The position numbers and the translations under genes were made by a program. From an uncultured Phaeodactylibacter sp. (lineage in GTDB: Bacteria; Bacteroidota; Bacteroidia; Chitinophagales; Saprospiraceae), in the NCBI GenBank assembly GCA_913057245.1, contig CAJXNH010000037.1, positions 1 through 32,187 on the forward strand: a stretch of DNA of 32,187 bases. Reading direction: 5' to 3'. Positions 1 to 7,952 of the stretch are shown one piece after another. A model generated the notes under the pieces. The model was not told the DNA's origin, ran no database searches, and was given only the letters and a program-made list of their open reading frames with translations. The first letter of the stretch is position 1. The number at the start of each line of letters is the position of its first letter.

Positions 1-172
1 GCCCCCGCCTGCCTTAGTACCTAAGTACGGTCTCCGGTGGCCAAAGCCAACAGGCGACGAGACACGGACAGGTTGATTAGCCTCAAAATTCGCTTCCACT
101 CAACCCATAAATTAACACTTGACAGACCACTAGTGCAGCGGCTCCTCACTCCAGGTTGTTGCATTGTAAACC

Positions 173-206
173 AAAAGCCCCGGCAGAAATTTCTGCCGGG
201 GCTTTT
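173..206 (-). terminator. Perfect 34-bp palindromic terminator
   Basis: A 17-bp inverted repeat with no mismatch (173-189 against 190-206) has a GC-rich core (GCCCCGGCAG) and A/T outer ends, so it reads as a hairpin plus U-tract on either strand. It lies 13 bp past the stop of the thioredoxin-like gene and should end that transcript. The symmetry would also stop transcription coming from the left. No gene is visible in 1-172. Confidence 0.9.
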
Positions 207-219
207 TAGTGCTGTTTTC

Positions 220-1668
220 TTACTGCTTCACTACACTTTTCGTGCTCGTCCCGTCTTGAGTCGTGATTTGGACCTGGTACAAGCCAACTGGCAGGTTGCT
301 CAGGTCAAATGCTGCCTGATGCGTGCCGGAAGGCAGTGCCTTAAACTCCTTTGTGTGGAGGGCTTGGCCTGTAGCATTGATGCAGTTGAGTTGCACCGGG
401 CTGCTTTCATGCAGTACATACTGCACCTGCACCAAATCCTTGGTTGGGTTTGGGAAGACGGACCACTCGGCTACCGCTTCCGCATTAGGAGTACTGCTCA
501 CATTGGCTGCAGCCAAAAACTTTATGAATACTTCTGTACCCTGGAAGTTGCTGATGTCGGCAATAGAGGTGCCATACTCATCCAGCACGAGAATAAACCC
601 GCCTTCATTGATACCGTCACCTTCCTCATCGTAGAAGCGTAGTTCATAGCAGCCTTCCGCTTCCAGGGACAAGCTAACTTCTTCATAGGTACTGTTGGCC
701 AGCGTACCTTCTGCTACCGGATTGCCATTCTCATCGACAATTTGCCAGCGGTTGTTATGGTCTTCGGCATCGCTGTCGGATTGGATGTAGAGGTCCAGGT
801 TCACAGAGACTTCCGGGGCTTTGACGAAAGGCACCACGACCTCGTTGTTGGAAGAGTCACCATCGTCAGAAGTGAGCACCACGGAGAAAATATTTAGCCC
901 CGGCTGCAAGTCTACGTTTTCAAAAAGGACAGGGGCTTCCGCACCGGTAGCCAATTCACCCGTCCATTCGTAAGTGTCTACAAGTTCTCCATCGCGCCGA
1001 AGTTCTATTGTAGCGGCGGTCAGCGGTTCACTGCCTGTGTTGTAGAGGTTAGCGCTCACAAAACCATCGTAGCAGGAGCTGTTGCCAATATCGTAGGTAT
1101 GAATGGCTGCGTCTTGTTCCAGTAGCGGTTCATTATCACAGGAGAAAGCCTGGTTCACGACATAGTCGACGGACCAGTTGTTGATACCGGACCACATTTG
1201 CGGGACTTTTACCTGCATATCCGGGCAGATCATGACCACCGTTGGATAGCCCAGTAAGCCGTAAGCTGCCTGAAGCTGAAAGTCTTCCACGTCAATGATA
1301 GGGTAGGGGGTGCCATCAATCCAGTTGCCTTGTGAAGGCCAGGCTTGCCCGGTGAGTTGTTCGTAGGAAGTGCTGGGGTCCCCCTCTACAAAAAGGACCA
1401 TGATTTCGTCGCTGCCATCCGGGCCATAGGTTTCGTAGACTTCTTCCATCACACCGCTTGTGTGCAAAGACCAGCAGGGCGCACACCACGTTGCTGAAAT
1501 GATCATTACCACGGGTTTGCCTTCGCTGAGGTAGTCGTAAAGCCTGTGGTCATTGCCATAGATATCAGTTAGGGTGAAAGGGGTTGCCCAATCGCCAGGC
1601 TGTAGCTGGGCTTTGCCGGTAAATGAGGTGATCAGGGAAAGAAGGAGGATGAGGTAGTGTTTTTTCAT
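220..1668 (-). CDS. T9SS-exported thioredoxin-like (TlpA/AhpC-TSA type) protein
   Basis: This 482-residue protein starts with a signal peptide (MKKHYLILLL..., about residues 1-20). A thioredoxin-like domain follows at about 24-180, with the redox motif WCAPC (C62, C65) after a beta strand and a downstream GYPT that fits the cis-proline. Residues about 190-285 look like a CARDB/Ig-type beta domain, and about 290-390 a second beta domain with DEEGDGINEGG, a motif common in Bacteroidota surface proteins. The last ~80 residues are a type A T9SS sorting domain (FPNPTKD near its start, GLYQVQI and a Lys-rich end). It is probably a thiol oxidoreductase at or outside the outer membrane; the substrate cannot be told. 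The ATG at 1666-1668 fits the signal peptide. A long hairpin lies just upstream and a perfect terminator just downstream. Confidence 0.88.
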   Translation of the reverse strand: MKKHYLILLLSLITSFTGKAQLQPGDWATPFTLTDIYGNDHRLYDYLSEGKPVVMIISATWCAPCWSLHTSGVMEEVYETYGPDGSDEIMVLFVEGDPSTSYEQLTGQAWPSQGNWIDGTPYPIIDVEDFQLQAAYGLLGYPTVVMICPDMQVKVPQMWSGINNWSVDYVVNQAFSCDNEPLLEQDAAIHTYDIGNSSCYDGFVSANLYNTGSEPLTAATIELRRDGELVDTYEWTGELATGAEAPVLFENVDLQPGLNIFSVVLTSDDGDSSNNEVVVPFVKAPEVSVNLDLYIQSDSDAEDHNNRWQIVDENGNPVAEGTLANSTYEEVSLSLEAEGCYELRFYDEEGDGINEGGFILVLDEYGTSIADISNFQGTEVFIKFLAAANVSSTPNAEAVAEWSVFPNPTKDLVQVQYVLHESSPVQLNCINATGQALHTKEFKALPSGTHQAAFDLSNLPVGLYQVQITTQDGTSTKSVVKQ

Positions 1669-1672
1669 GTTG

Positions 1673-1720
1673 ATTCAGGTGATTTAAGTGTGAAAAATTA
1701 CCACTTAAAAATACCTGAAT
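1673..1720 (-). promoter_or_regulatory. Interrupted hairpin just upstream of the thioredoxin-like gene
   Basis: Arms ATTCAGGT (1673-1680) and ACCTGAAT (1713-1720) pair over 8 bp. Inside them TTAAGTG (1684-1690) and CACTTAA (1702-1708) pair over 7 bp around an 11-nt loop, with a small internal loop between. It ends 4 nt before the ATG, so in mRNA it would occupy the ribosome entry region. It could also be a weak terminator for the DUF1853 gene, but there is no U-tract. Confidence 0.5.
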
Positions 1721-1797
1721 TGCCGGTCTGTCGCAACAGGATTTGACGAACACCACCCTTTGAACGATGAAGGGCTTTCGTAGTTACCCGGAGCGGG

Positions 1798-2607
1798 TCA
1801 CCAGAATACGAGGAAGCATTTGATGATTTCACCATCGTTTTGCCGTATCCAGACCATGGGTGACCTTTTCTGATCCAATTCTGCTTTTAGAATCGGGCGG
1901 GCGTCAGGGTAGGGTAGCCACTGTACCTGTGGGTGGGGCGTAATCAGCCAGTCGGGCTTATGCGGGATGAAGAATTCGGCATTCCGGAAGGCCTCCAAAT
2001 CGGAAAAGGGCAGGTAAAAGCCTGCAATGCAGTCCCGGTTAAGTGGGGTAACGTCAATTTCCTGTTGCTGATAAGGTAAAAAGAGTTGCGCTTTAAAGCA
2101 TAGCCTTTGTTCCATTGCCTCGGCAGTCAGCCCGTAGCGTTCCAGGTAACGGTTGGTCAGTTCGCTGTGCAGGAGGGGGAATTGTTTGCGGTGCAGCTTA
2201 TCGAGTTTTTGCACCAATCGGTCTTTCCGGTTAGGCCCTATCCAGGGCCCTAAGAGCGTATCGTACTTTTCCAGGGTGTCGAAGAGGTAAAACTTATACG
2301 CTACTTCCAGATGAACGGGCTGACCTTCGAGGTAAAACAGGGCATCAATTTCACCCACTGTCCGTTTGCCCTGCTGTATTTGAAGATTGTCGCAAACCCA
2401 GGAGACCGAAGGGCGCTTTTTGAGCGCATGGAAAACAAAAGCCTCCGCCAGTTTGCCAAGCCGGTGCTGATCAAAGGAAGCTTGCTCCGCCAAAGGCTCA
2501 GGGCTAAGAGAAAGCGCTATTTGCCGGAAAGGGGATACGGTCGTGCCTTTCCAGAGGGGTGGGGTGGCGAGGCAGCCGTTGTAACGTTGCTGGGTGGATA
2601 AATTCAT
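1798..2607 (-). CDS. DUF1853 family protein (possible PD-(D/E)XK nuclease fold)
   Basis: The 269-residue product matches the DUF1853 pattern: GEIDALF (D88) followed by HLEVAYKFYL (E101, K105), then WIGPNRKDRL at about 122-131 and a second half rich in Trp, Pro and Phe. The Asp...Glu...Lys spacing resembles a PD-(D/E)XK nuclease core, and I recall the family being placed in that clan; no activity is established that I know of. There is no signal peptide, so it is cytoplasmic. It starts 23 bp after the last gene of the five-gene exported operon and may be co-transcribed with it, but its cytoplasmic nature sets it apart. The ATG at 2605-2607 gives the first residue; a later start near residue 25 would keep all conserved parts. 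Confidence 0.75.
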   Translation of the reverse strand: MNLSTQQRYNGCLATPPLWKGTTVSPFRQIALSLSPEPLAEQASFDQHRLGKLAEAFVFHALKKRPSVSWVCDNLQIQQGKRTVGEIDALFYLEGQPVHLEVAYKFYLFDTLEKYDTLLGPWIGPNRKDRLVQKLDKLHRKQFPLLHSELTNRYLERYGLTAEAMEQRLCFKAQLFLPYQQQEIDVTPLNRDCIAGFYLPFSDLEAFRNAEFFIPHKPDWLITPHPQVQWLPYPDARPILKAELDQKRSPMVWIRQNDGEIIKCFLVFW

Positions 2608-2630
2608 ACTTTGCTGAAAGTACGAATCAT

Positions 2631-3509
2631 TTAATAGATTTTAGAGTAGTTTTCCCGGTACCAGGCCTTCCAGTCTGCGGGAGTGATAGAATTAAAGATG
2701 ACGAGTTGTTTCTGAAGCTGCTGCGTAGAGTAGCCGTCCAGCTCTTTGGCTTTTTTGCTGACCAATTCTGAAACCGAAATGGCCTTTTCTGCGCAAGGCG
2801 CATCAGGAGGGACCATCAGGAGCATATCGATGGCTTTGCTGAGGTCCTGCCGGGAGCCGCTATTGGCAAGGATGGTACTCTTTTTAATGATGACATCACA
2901 GGCGTAGGCCTGATGCTTATCTAGTATGGCCTGCTCCGCATTGCTTTTAGTTTCCTGACAATTGCTTAGGGCATCATAGTATCCCAGCAAGCTGTTCGCT
3001 TTTGCCATTTCATGGTTGGCGAGCCGTTCATTAATGACGCTTGTTATTTTTGTGCAGGTTCCAAGGTTTTCCTGAATGTATTCCTGTATAAAGGCATGGA
3101 CCTCATCATAATGCGCCCTGTCTCTAGCCATGGTAGTGCCTAATTTGGTGGCCAGGTCTTTCTCATTGGTGCCTTTGCATTTGATGGAAAGCGTTTTGCT
3201 GCGGTTTGGCAGCCCCTCAGCAGACAGGGAGTAGGTCAAATCTGCATCAGCGACGGTGTAGGTATCCATACCATTGATGGTGTGCATCTCACCGAAGTTG
3301 CCTGTTACATGAAGTGTGATGTAGCTGGAGGATAGTACATCGTAGTCCTTTTTTAGTCTGTTTTCCAGTTTCTGCTTTACTCCGCGAGCTGCGAAGGCAT
3401 TGTCCTCTATTTCTACCTGTCCTATTACGAGGCTTGGTTTGGCTTCCTGCGCGAAAGCAAAAGAGCTGCCAAAGAGCAGCGTCAACATTACGGATACCAT
3501 TATTCTCAT
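2631..3509 (-). CDS. Exported protein of unknown function, last gene of the five-gene operon
   Basis: The product has 292 residues with a clear signal peptide (MRIMVSVMLTLLFGSSFAFA, cleavage before QEAKP). The mature protein opens with a beta-rich region (LVIGQVEIEDN) that also holds a helix (LENRLKKDYDVL), a layout similar to the start of CsgG/TolB-N-like domains. From about residue 120 it is mostly helical, with five scattered Cys (in TCTK, NCQE, YACD and APCAE). I do not recognise a family. It begins 2 bp after the stop of the upstream gene, so the two are almost certainly translated from one mRNA. By context it should act in the periplasm or at the outer membrane with its four neighbours. 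Confidence 0.7.
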   Translation of the reverse strand: MRIMVSVMLTLLFGSSFAFAQEAKPSLVIGQVEIEDNAFAARGVKQKLENRLKKDYDVLSSSYITLHVTGNFGEMHTINGMDTYTVADADLTYSLSAEGLPNRSKTLSIKCKGTNEKDLATKLGTTMARDRAHYDEVHAFIQEYIQENLGTCTKITSVINERLANHEMAKANSLLGYYDALSNCQETKSNAEQAILDKHQAYACDVIIKKSTILANSGSRQDLSKAIDMLLMVPPDAPCAEKAISVSELVSKKAKELDGYSTQQLQKQLVIFNSITPADWKAWYRENYSKIY

Positions 3510-3511
3510 GA

Positions 3512-4384
3512 TCAGAGGCTTGAAAGGGTGACGGTAATGGCGCTGCCGGTGATGGTTCGGTCTGCTTTGATGCCTTTTTCACGGAAGTGCCGCCTGAAGT
3601 CTGTTGCAAATGTTGAAACCCTGTAATTCCTGCCCATTTCGTCCTTGAGGGGTACTTTGATGATGTCGAATATCATCCTAGTCTCGCTTTGCCCCTGTAT
3701 ATGGAAGTAATGGTTGTACGCGTTTTCAGCAACCCATTCTTCGATCAGTTCTGAAAGGTAGTAGCCGCTGTCGTCTACTTCTGTGTCCAGGTTGAAGTCT
3801 GTACCGATTTCAATGCCCACTTCCATGGTAATTGTACGGCCGTTTTCAACCATGTCGTTGAATTTTTCCTGTATGGTATTGAGCAGGTTGTCCACTTCGG
3901 CTTCGATGGCTTTTTGGGTAAGCTTTTCGAAGTTTTCGGTATTGAATTTCGGACTGGAGGATACCTTATTCGCCAATGACTCACCGGAAAAGGCATCGTA
4001 AGCAGTCAGGATACAGGTAACGCTGTTGCCAGTGTTAGTACGGTCTTTATTGGCCTCTATTTCCACATAAATATCAGCGCCGGACATTTTAATGACCTCA
4101 TCCTTAAGCGACATTTCCTGGTCTTCTGTCAGTGCCTCAGAATTTTGCAGCTGCTTTAGCTTTGCCCTGAAGTCAATGGTGTTCACGCCTCTTTGGTCAA
4201 AGGCTTCCTTCACTTTGGTGATGGCTATCCTATTGAGCTCGCTGTACTCATAGGCTTTCCTGGTGCTATTGCCCTCTTTGGCGAAAGGAATGACCATGAT
4301 CGTGGGCTGAATCGTCGGTTGTTCCTGTGCAGTCAGACTTACTGTCAGGAAACATATGGATAAGATTGTCAGTAGCTGGTTCAT
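3512..4384 (-). CDS. Exported protein with TolB/CsgG-like start (DUF6175-like?)
   Basis: The product has 290 residues with a signal peptide ending at about TAQEQP. The mature part opens PTIMVIPFAKEGN, then a helix and GVNTIDFRAKL, then about 35 residues later GADIYVEIEANKD: the strand-helix-strand order of CsgG/TolB-N-like domains (a hydrophobic strand ending in PF, a helix, a strand naming a disease- or stress-variable site, then 'GAD' and a long strand). The second half (about 185-290) is a different alpha/beta domain with GYYLSELIEEW and a Ser/Thr-rich C-terminus. I recall a Bacteroidota family, DUF6175, with a similar opening, but cannot confirm it. It lies 15 bp after the lipoprotein gene and 2 bp before the next gene. 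Confidence 0.7.
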   Translation of the reverse strand: MNQLLTILSICFLTVSLTAQEQPTIQPTIMVIPFAKEGNSTRKAYEYSELNRIAITKVKEAFDQRGVNTIDFRAKLKQLQNSEALTEDQEMSLKDEVIKMSGADIYVEIEANKDRTNTGNSVTCILTAYDAFSGESLANKVSSSPKFNTENFEKLTQKAIEAEVDNLLNTIQEKFNDMVENGRTITMEVGIEIGTDFNLDTEVDDSGYYLSELIEEWVAENAYNHYFHIQGQSETRMIFDIIKVPLKDEMGRNYRVSTFATDFRRHFREKGIKADRTITGSAITVTLSSL

Positions 4385-4399
4385 AAAATTTAGTTGAGG

Positions 4400-4855
4400 C
4401 TAAAGTCCAAATTTTTTTGTGATGCCTTCTTCCTGCAAGAAGTTTCTTAATCCCCGAAGGTCAATTTTAATGACCTGATCCACAAAGGTGACCCCGCGGG
4501 AAACTGAGGAGTGGCTGGTATAAGAGTCCATAATAAACCGTTTATAGCCCTGATTTACCAGCAGTCTTTCCAGTATAACACCATTGTCTTCAAGGGCCAG
4601 ATATTCATTGGGGACCATTGGTGATTCCTGATTGGTGTTGGGAATGCCTTTGAAAAGTAAATTTTCGAAGGCATTCCGCTCCGCATAGTAGACGGATTTG
4701 TCCAGGTGCTCCGCCTGCCCCTGACTGCTGAGCACGACGATGGCATTCTCGTGGCTTATGGCGTTAACTTTTCCTGTTCGCTCGTAGGGGATTATGGTTT
4801 TGCTGCAACTCCATAAGAGCAGAACAAGCACTAAAAAACCGAATGGGTACTTCAT
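4400..4855 (-). CDS. Small lipoprotein, LPP20/FlgP-like
   Basis: The product has 151 residues with a lipoprotein signal: hydrophobic LVLVLLLW then lipobox LWSC (Cys17), followed by Ser-Lys. The mature protein has a strand (NAIVVLSSQGQAEHL), a helix rich in Ala/Glu with AERNAFENLLFKGIP, and a final strand/helix pair (DQVIKIDLRGL). This beta-alpha-beta layout, with small residues repeated through the helix, is like LPP20/FlgP lipoproteins; the resemblance is by eye only. It should be anchored in the periplasmic leaflet of the outer membrane. It starts 6 bp after the stop of the large upstream gene, so it is in the same operon and is its only lipid-anchored member. Confidence 0.72.
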   Translation of the reverse strand: MKYPFGFLVLVLLLWSCSKTIIPYERTGKVNAISHENAIVVLSSQGQAEHLDKSVYYAERNAFENLLFKGIPNTNQESPMVPNEYLALEDNGVILERLLVNQGYKRFIMDSYTSHSSVSRGVTFVDQVIKIDLRGLRNFLQEEGITKKFGL

Positions 4856-4861
4856 ATGCCT

Positions 4862-6493
4862 TTAATATCTGACTTTAAATCTGATTTTATCACCATTGTC
4901 CAATGCCTGCTTTAGTTCCTTTTCACCTTTCGTGACCTTAACTTCCGCAATGGTGTTCGTTTTCTTTCTTTTTGCCCACACTTGCCCTATTTCTTCTTCT
5001 CTTTCGACGGTTCTTCCCCCAACCGTTTCTTCGGTGATTTTCATGATGTATAAAGTTGAGATATTCTCAAACCCAAAGGCACTGTAACCCAAAAACTCCT
5101 TGATCTTACCTTTTTTCTCTTTGGTGATTTCCAGGATTTCCAGGTCTTTGTCCATAATATCCATGCACATATTGACGATCTGTACTTTCCTGTTAGGTGG
5201 TAGCTTGAGCAACCCGCCGATCCCACTGGCTTCTTGGTGCTCCAAGCCTACAATCCTTCCGGTTTGTACATCCGTTGCTTTCATTCCGGTTGAAGTTTTT
5301 TCAAAAATCACTTCCACACCCTCTTGCTTATCCTGTACGGCTTCCATTTTGTAGTCCATGAATTTTTCAGCGGTATACTGGTTTGTAAAATAGCTGCGCT
5401 GCTGGTCAAAGTTTCGTTCTATAAGCTTTGTAGTCGCCACATCCAACAGGATGCTTTCCAGGTACAGCTCGCACATAAAGCACTCCCCTTTGACTTGTAC
5501 ACGCTTCATAGGCTCATTCCTGCGATTCGCCTCATTGATCAAGGCCGTGCTCCTTGCGAATACAATTTCGTCTCCGCTTTGCAGGGCTTCCGTCATCTTT
5601 TTCTTAGCAAAAACGGAGGGCACGGCTTTCGTTCTGTTCGGTCCGGCCTGGGTTACTTCCACTATGGAAAAGCCGGAAACCGGGTTATACATTTCAAAGT
5701 CTCCATATTTAGAAAGCTGATACATACTCAAAACATCGCCTTTGGCAATGTTTTCGGTAGATTTGGCATCTAAGTAGAGCTCACCCCATTTATCTTTTTC
5801 ATCCAGCGTGAATTCATCCACTTTAAATAATCGCTTGTCTCCGGAAGCTTTGACCAGTCTTGCGAGGTCTATATTTTTGCCATACGATTGGACTTTTTTG
5901 GTATAAAATTCATTAATACGCTTGAGTTCCACCTTTTTAAAAGCCTTCATTTTTTCATTAAAGACCTTTCTATTGCGCTCCAGTCGTTTCGGGTTGTCTC
6001 CAAAATACTTTTTGAAGTCGGTTACCTGATAATGTTCCTGAATTCCCCAGTCTTTGGTATCAAAGGCATGCACCGCGATGACTTCCGAGGTAGGCAGGTC
6101 AATCATCTTAAGCCGCGGCCCTATCTTATGCGGGTAGTAGACAAACATCCGCAAGACATTGCCTAAAGTATCTACCTGATAATTGGTTTTCAGTGTTTTT
6201 TCAAAACTGAACTGGGTATCGAGGTAGAGTGCTTGTTTGATGGGGATTGTACCAAAACCCTCGCCGTTCAGCACTTCGATGGGTTCCGGATTGGATTTGG
6301 GGTTTTCATTCCAGGTATAAAATTCGGTATGTGGAGGGCTTTGATTGTTGTACTTTTCTACGATGGCCTGAACAAAAATCTTGTTGAATTCCCCCTTGTT
6401 GGGAGCTGTATCCATGAGTACAGCGGTGCCAAAGTTTTGAGAGAAAGCATAGACAGTTACCAGGACGAGTAGGCTGGTGAGTTGGCTTTTCAT
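4862..6493 (-). CDS. Large exported protein with CsgG-like region and two FlgT-C-like modules
   Basis: The product has 543 residues; the signal peptide ends at about residue 18 (YAFSQ). Residues about 20-150 look like a first TolB/CsgG-like unit. Residues about 251-314 (starting KGDVLSMYQL, ending EALQSGDEIVFAR) and about 478-543 (LYIMKITEET ... QALDNGDKIRFKVR) end with the same pattern, xxAL-x-x-GD-x-I-x-F, so one module occurs twice. Between them (about 335-430), LIERNFDQQ and DVQTGRIVG fit a CsgG-like domain. The last ~100 residues also align with the end of the next upstream protein (EILEITKEKK against EILRCTDKKM; VGGRTVERE against VGGKEYERK). The modules recall the C-terminal domain of flagellar protein FlgT. 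It is probably a periplasmic or outer-membrane assembly protein; its partner is unknown. Confidence 0.72.
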   Translation of the reverse strand: MKSQLTSLLVLVTVYAFSQNFGTAVLMDTAPNKGEFNKIFVQAIVEKYNNQSPPHTEFYTWNENPKSNPEPIEVLNGEGFGTIPIKQALYLDTQFSFEKTLKTNYQVDTLGNVLRMFVYYPHKIGPRLKMIDLPTSEVIAVHAFDTKDWGIQEHYQVTDFKKYFGDNPKRLERNRKVFNEKMKAFKKVELKRINEFYTKKVQSYGKNIDLARLVKASGDKRLFKVDEFTLDEKDKWGELYLDAKSTENIAKGDVLSMYQLSKYGDFEMYNPVSGFSIVEVTQAGPNRTKAVPSVFAKKKMTEALQSGDEIVFARSTALINEANRRNEPMKRVQVKGECFMCELYLESILLDVATTKLIERNFDQQRSYFTNQYTAEKFMDYKMEAVQDKQEGVEVIFEKTSTGMKATDVQTGRIVGLEHQEASGIGGLLKLPPNRKVQIVNMCMDIMDKDLEILEITKEKKGKIKEFLGYSAFGFENISTLYIMKITEETVGGRTVEREEEIGQVWAKRKKTNTIAEVKVTKGEKELKQALDNGDKIRFKVRY

Positions 6494-6527
6494 GATTTGT
6501 TATAATGCTTTTGTTTGTATAAAAATA

Positions 6528-7286
6528 TTATCGGATTAATGCTCCGTATAGCTGTTCATTAGCGTTCAGCGCATTCATTACTGCTTCACCATTTTTGGTG
6601 ACTTTCAGGATAGAGAAGTTAGCATCCTGAATTTCATCGATTTCGCCCATGGCAATCACTTCTTTGCGTTCGTATTCTTTGCCACCAACGGACTCTACTA
6701 CGAGCTTGTAAATTTCGTAGGTATCTTTTTCCTTAGCTCTTTGATTGTAGCCAATTGCAAAAAGTAGATTTTTTGCTTTTGACTTCATTTTTTTGTCTGT
6801 GCACCTCAGGATCTCATACCTCAATTCAAAGCAATCTGCATTTACTTTTTCGATGACTTTGTTGATGGCAGACTGCAGGTTTTTGGGTGTACCAAGGATG
6901 GTGTGTCCCAGTTTTACTTCCTGGTTTGATATGACCGTCCCTTTTTCAATATCATACACTTTGACCGAAAGAAGCTTTTCCTTTTTGTCATAAATCGGGT
7001 AGTAGCAATACTCAAAGCCTTCCTGCTTGCCCTGATTAACGATATAGCCGTCAATGAATTCTTCAGATTTTTGGCGGTCCTGCTCGTCTTTAATGAGCTG
7101 TATATTGGCTTTGTCGATGACGATGAAGCGGTCATCGCTTGCATAATGGGCAACGATCTGACTACTGACCTGTCCCAGGCCTGCTATAGAACCGGCGGTG
7201 GTCTGTACATTAAAAATAGCAATTCTATGCTGCCCGAACAGAGATAGGCTAAAGAAGAGCCCCAACGATAAAAAAGAGAGTCTCAT
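6528..7286 (-). CDS. Exported CsgG/TolB-N-like protein, first gene of the operon
   Basis: The product has 252 residues with a signal peptide MRLSFLSLGLFFSLSLFG. The mature protein begins RIAIFNVQTTAG, then SSQIVAHYASDDRFIVIDK, IKDEQDRQKSEEF, QGKQEGFEYCYYPIYD and VKVYDIEKGTVI. This is the full order of a CsgG/FlgO/TolB-N-like domain: first strand, helix, 'f-vidr' strand, helix with Glu-Gln, then the 'Ga-y' strand and the 'd-tG' turn. Residues about 165-252 form the module shared with the next gene, ending LNANEQLYGALIR. It lies 34 bp upstream of that gene and has a promoter candidate before it. As first gene it likely sets expression of all five. Function unknown; FlgO/CsgG-type ring or pore proteins are the nearest idea. 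Confidence 0.75.
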   Translation of the reverse strand: MRLSFLSLGLFFSLSLFGQHRIAIFNVQTTAGSIAGLGQVSSQIVAHYASDDRFIVIDKANIQLIKDEQDRQKSEEFIDGYIVNQGKQEGFEYCYYPIYDKKEKLLSVKVYDIEKGTVISNQEVKLGHTILGTPKNLQSAINKVIEKVNADCFELRYEILRCTDKKMKSKAKNLLFAIGYNQRAKEKDTYEIYKLVVESVGGKEYERKEVIAMGEIDEIQDANFSILKVTKNGEAVMNALNANEQLYGALIR

Positions 7287-7315
7287 ATTAGTTAAAGCCT
7301 TTGTAATTTAGAGCC

Positions 7316-7348
7316 TAAAATTATTACAATTGCAACAGAATACTGCAA
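7316..7348 (-). promoter_or_regulatory. Candidate Bacteroidota promoter for the five-gene operon
   Basis: On the minus strand a -33 TTG (7346-7348) is followed after 22 nt by TAATTTTA (7316-7323), one base from TAnnTTTG. Transcription would start near 7309, giving a leader of about 23 nt before the ATG at 7286. The area is A/T rich, so a chance match is possible. Confidence 0.3.
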
Positions 7349-7952
7349 TCTTAGCCTAAAAATTGCAAGTGGTTGCGAGGCATGTGCTTCGCTTTTTCGA
7401 TTTTGGAACCTAATACAAAGGCAATTTTCTTTGTTGATGCAGAGCTTATGCTTTACTGGACCGCATCAAACTCATGAGCTTCTGGTACACTCCTCCGTTT
7501 TGGAAATCCACCCTGAACATCAGGGAAATCAAATTTCCGGTTTCTTCTCTTCCGAGGTCGATTCGCTTTGTTTCGCAGAGGGCAATCAGCTTGCTTGCCT
7601 TTTGTTGTCATAGTTATTACTAAATAGCATTGCTTCTTGATTCAATGGTGGTAGTGAATAGGGCTGTTTGGGTATTACAGCACACAGCTGGAAATTTCAA
7701 TGCCAACAATGCAGGGTTGCGGATTAGTTTCTGAGCGTACTCTTTTTCAACAATCAGGGAGTGTTTATAGTCAGTTGGTGGGATTAGAGTTCCTCTTTCG
7801 GGGTAGACAATTGCTCATCAGAAGCTCAATTAGGAGAGGATAGGGGGCGTTCTCCGGTGGTATTGCGGTGCAGGGGCTGACTTGACAGAAAATCCCGAAC
7901 CCAGGCAATAGCCAGGATTCGGGATTAACTCAAATGGATATAAAGTTTAGCG
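7349..7952. other. Gene-poor stretch with short open-frame remnants
   Basis: No intact gene is visible. On the minus strand 7446-7600 an open frame with coding-like codons (ASKLIALCETKR...) has no ATG of its own. An ATG at 7609-7611 lies in the other frame and would join it only after loss of one base near 7598. A second minus-strand frame, 7620-7814, is open for 65 codons (VEKEYAQKLIRNPALL...) but lacks a start and is preceded by two TGA codons. Both look like pieces of dead genes; I cannot name the families. A short Arg/Lys-rich frame (7453-7611) is also possible but unsupported. Confidence 0.4.
7891..7926 (-). terminator. Terminator hairpin of the decayed T9SS gene
   Basis: AATCCCGAA (7891-7899) and TTCGGGATT (7918-7926) form a 9-bp perfect stem, followed on the minus strand by TTTT. 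It lies 26 bp past the ancestral stop codon of the pseudogene, where a terminator would be expected. It has survived although the gene has not. Confidence 0.65.

Noticed and set aside
37..642. Plus-strand frame at the left end
   Set aside because: It overlaps the T9SS domain of the thioredoxin-like gene and crosses its terminator; no domain is visible.
7620..7814. RES-domain toxin remnant
   Set aside because: A piece (LALKFPAV) loosely recalls RES toxin ends, but the Asn/Pro pattern does not align and no antitoxin gene is near.
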